Shown here: piece after piece, positions 12,972 through 13,364 of the stretch
Position numbering within the stretch: position 1 is the stretch's first letter
Layout of the letters: each line of letters begins with the position of its first letter
Assembly: GCA_030688225.1 (NCBI GenBank)
Contig: JAUYIO010000056.1
Location: forward strand, 1-13,364
Source: Nanobdellota archaeon
GTDB taxonomy: Archaea > Nanobdellota > Nanobdellia > Pacearchaeales > GW2011-AR1
Direction of reading: 5' to 3'
Length of the DNA: 13,364 nucleotides
Notes under the pieces: generated by a model
What the model was told of the DNA's origin: nothing
Seen by the model: only the letters and a program-made list of their open reading frames with translations
The model's database searches: none
Made by a program: the position numbers and the translations under genes

Positions 12972-13358
12972 ATGAACCATAAAGATTTCTCAGATTATGA
13001 GCAAGCAAGAATTCTTGGAGCAAGAGCTTTGCAAATTGCAATGAATGCGCCGCTTTTGATAAAAATAAACAAAGAAGATTTAGAAAAAATACATTATGAT
13101 TCTCTGAAAATTGCAGAGGTTGAATTGAATTCAGACATTCTTCCTATCTCAATAAAAAGACCTTTTCCTGAAAAAAAGGAAGAAGAATTGAAAAGAAGAA
13201 AAGAACAAAAAGTTGATGACAAAAAAATTGAAGAAAAAGAGGCTGAAGAAGAAGAGGAAATTGCAAAGGAAGGCGAGATAATGGCTCTTGCAAATCCTGA
13301 AGATGAGCAAGAAGAAATGGCTGAAGAATCTGGAATTGATGAAGGCGGGGAAGATTAG
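12972..13358 (+). CDS. rpoK: RNA polymerase subunit K (Rpb6 family) with a long acidic C-terminal tail
   Basis: RpoK/Rpb6 supports assembly and stability of archaeal RNA polymerase. The core is residues 6-66: FSDYEQARILGARALQIAMN matches the family's YExARIIGARALQLxMGAP, and KIAEVELNSDILPISIKRPFP matches the IAxxEL...LPIxIxRPxP ending. Archaeal RpoK normally ends about there, near 60-90 aa. Here a 62-residue tail follows: first Lys/Glu-rich and probably helical (68-90), then strongly acidic (91-128, including EAEEEEEIAKEGE and the end SGIDEGGED). Eukaryotic Rpb6 has an acidic extension at the N-terminus instead. The frame continues without a break and with codon use like its neighbours, so the tail looks genuine. 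It is the last complete gene in the window. Confidence 0.9.
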   Translation: MNHKDFSDYEQARILGARALQIAMNAPLLIKINKEDLEKIHYDSLKIAEVELNSDILPISIKRPFPEKKEEELKRRKEQKVDDKKIEEKEAEEEEEIAKEGEIMALANPEDEQEEMAEESGIDEGGED

Positions 13359-13364
13359 ATAAAT

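Noticed and set aside
1..13364. CRISPR arrays, insertion sequences, tRNA or rRNA genes
   Set aside because: No regularly spaced repeats, transposase-like proteins, flanking inverted repeats with target duplications, or tRNA/rRNA-like sequences were seen on either strand.

Overview
The window is archaeal. It carries both 20S proteasome subunits, the three core genes of the archaeal exosome (Rrp4, Rrp41, Rrp42), the archaeal termination nuclease aCPSF1, the RNase P protein Pop5, an SBDS homologue, Mre11-Rad50 and RNA polymerase subunit K (Rpb6 family). The DNA is strongly A+T rich and genes are packed with 1-17 nt overlaps or gaps of a few bases. Several proteins are shorter than usual (Rad50 681 aa, Pop5 92 aa). 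Together this suggests a small-genome DPANN-type archaeon (Woesearchaeota, Pacearchaeota or a relative). The lineage is inference. No tRNA, rRNA, mobile element or CRISPR array is visible, and no gene-free stretch reaches 300 bases.

The left part (1-8079) reads on the minus strand in four or five units. From right to left these are: a 55-aa unknown ORF; RNase J, a tail-anchored membrane protein and a HemK2-type methyltransferase (gaps 2 and 1 nt); Mre11 and Rad50 (gap 1 nt); a 23-aa Cys-rich micro-ORF overlapping a zinc-ribbon/HEPN protein by ATGA; and proteasome beta followed by aCPSF1, which runs off the left edge.

The right part (8243-13358) reads on the plus strand: RNase P Pop5, then a nine-gene run of psmA, SBDS, a 62-aa four-Cys protein, Rrp4, a 121-aa unknown, Rrp41, Rrp42, a 79-aa unknown and RpoK. 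This is the archaeal exosome-proteasome superoperon with three unrecognised small genes threaded into it. The divergent space between the two blocks (8080-8242) holds TATA boxes for both directions and a perfect 11-bp inverted repeat.

The functional theme is turnover of RNA and protein. The exosome (3'-5' decay), RNase J (5'-3' decay), aCPSF1 (3'-end cleavage and termination), RNase P and a likely HEPN RNase sit with both proteasome subunits and with ribosome maturation (SBDS), release-factor modification (HemK2) and a polymerase subunit. Where promoters can be read, a TATA-like box is usually centred about 26-30 nt before the ATG, which implies mostly leaderless mRNAs. The best leads for new biology are the zinc-ribbon/HEPN gene with its micro-ORF, the three unknown genes inside the exosome operon, the acidic C-terminal tail on RpoK, and unusual active-site positions in PsmB, Rrp41 and Mre11.
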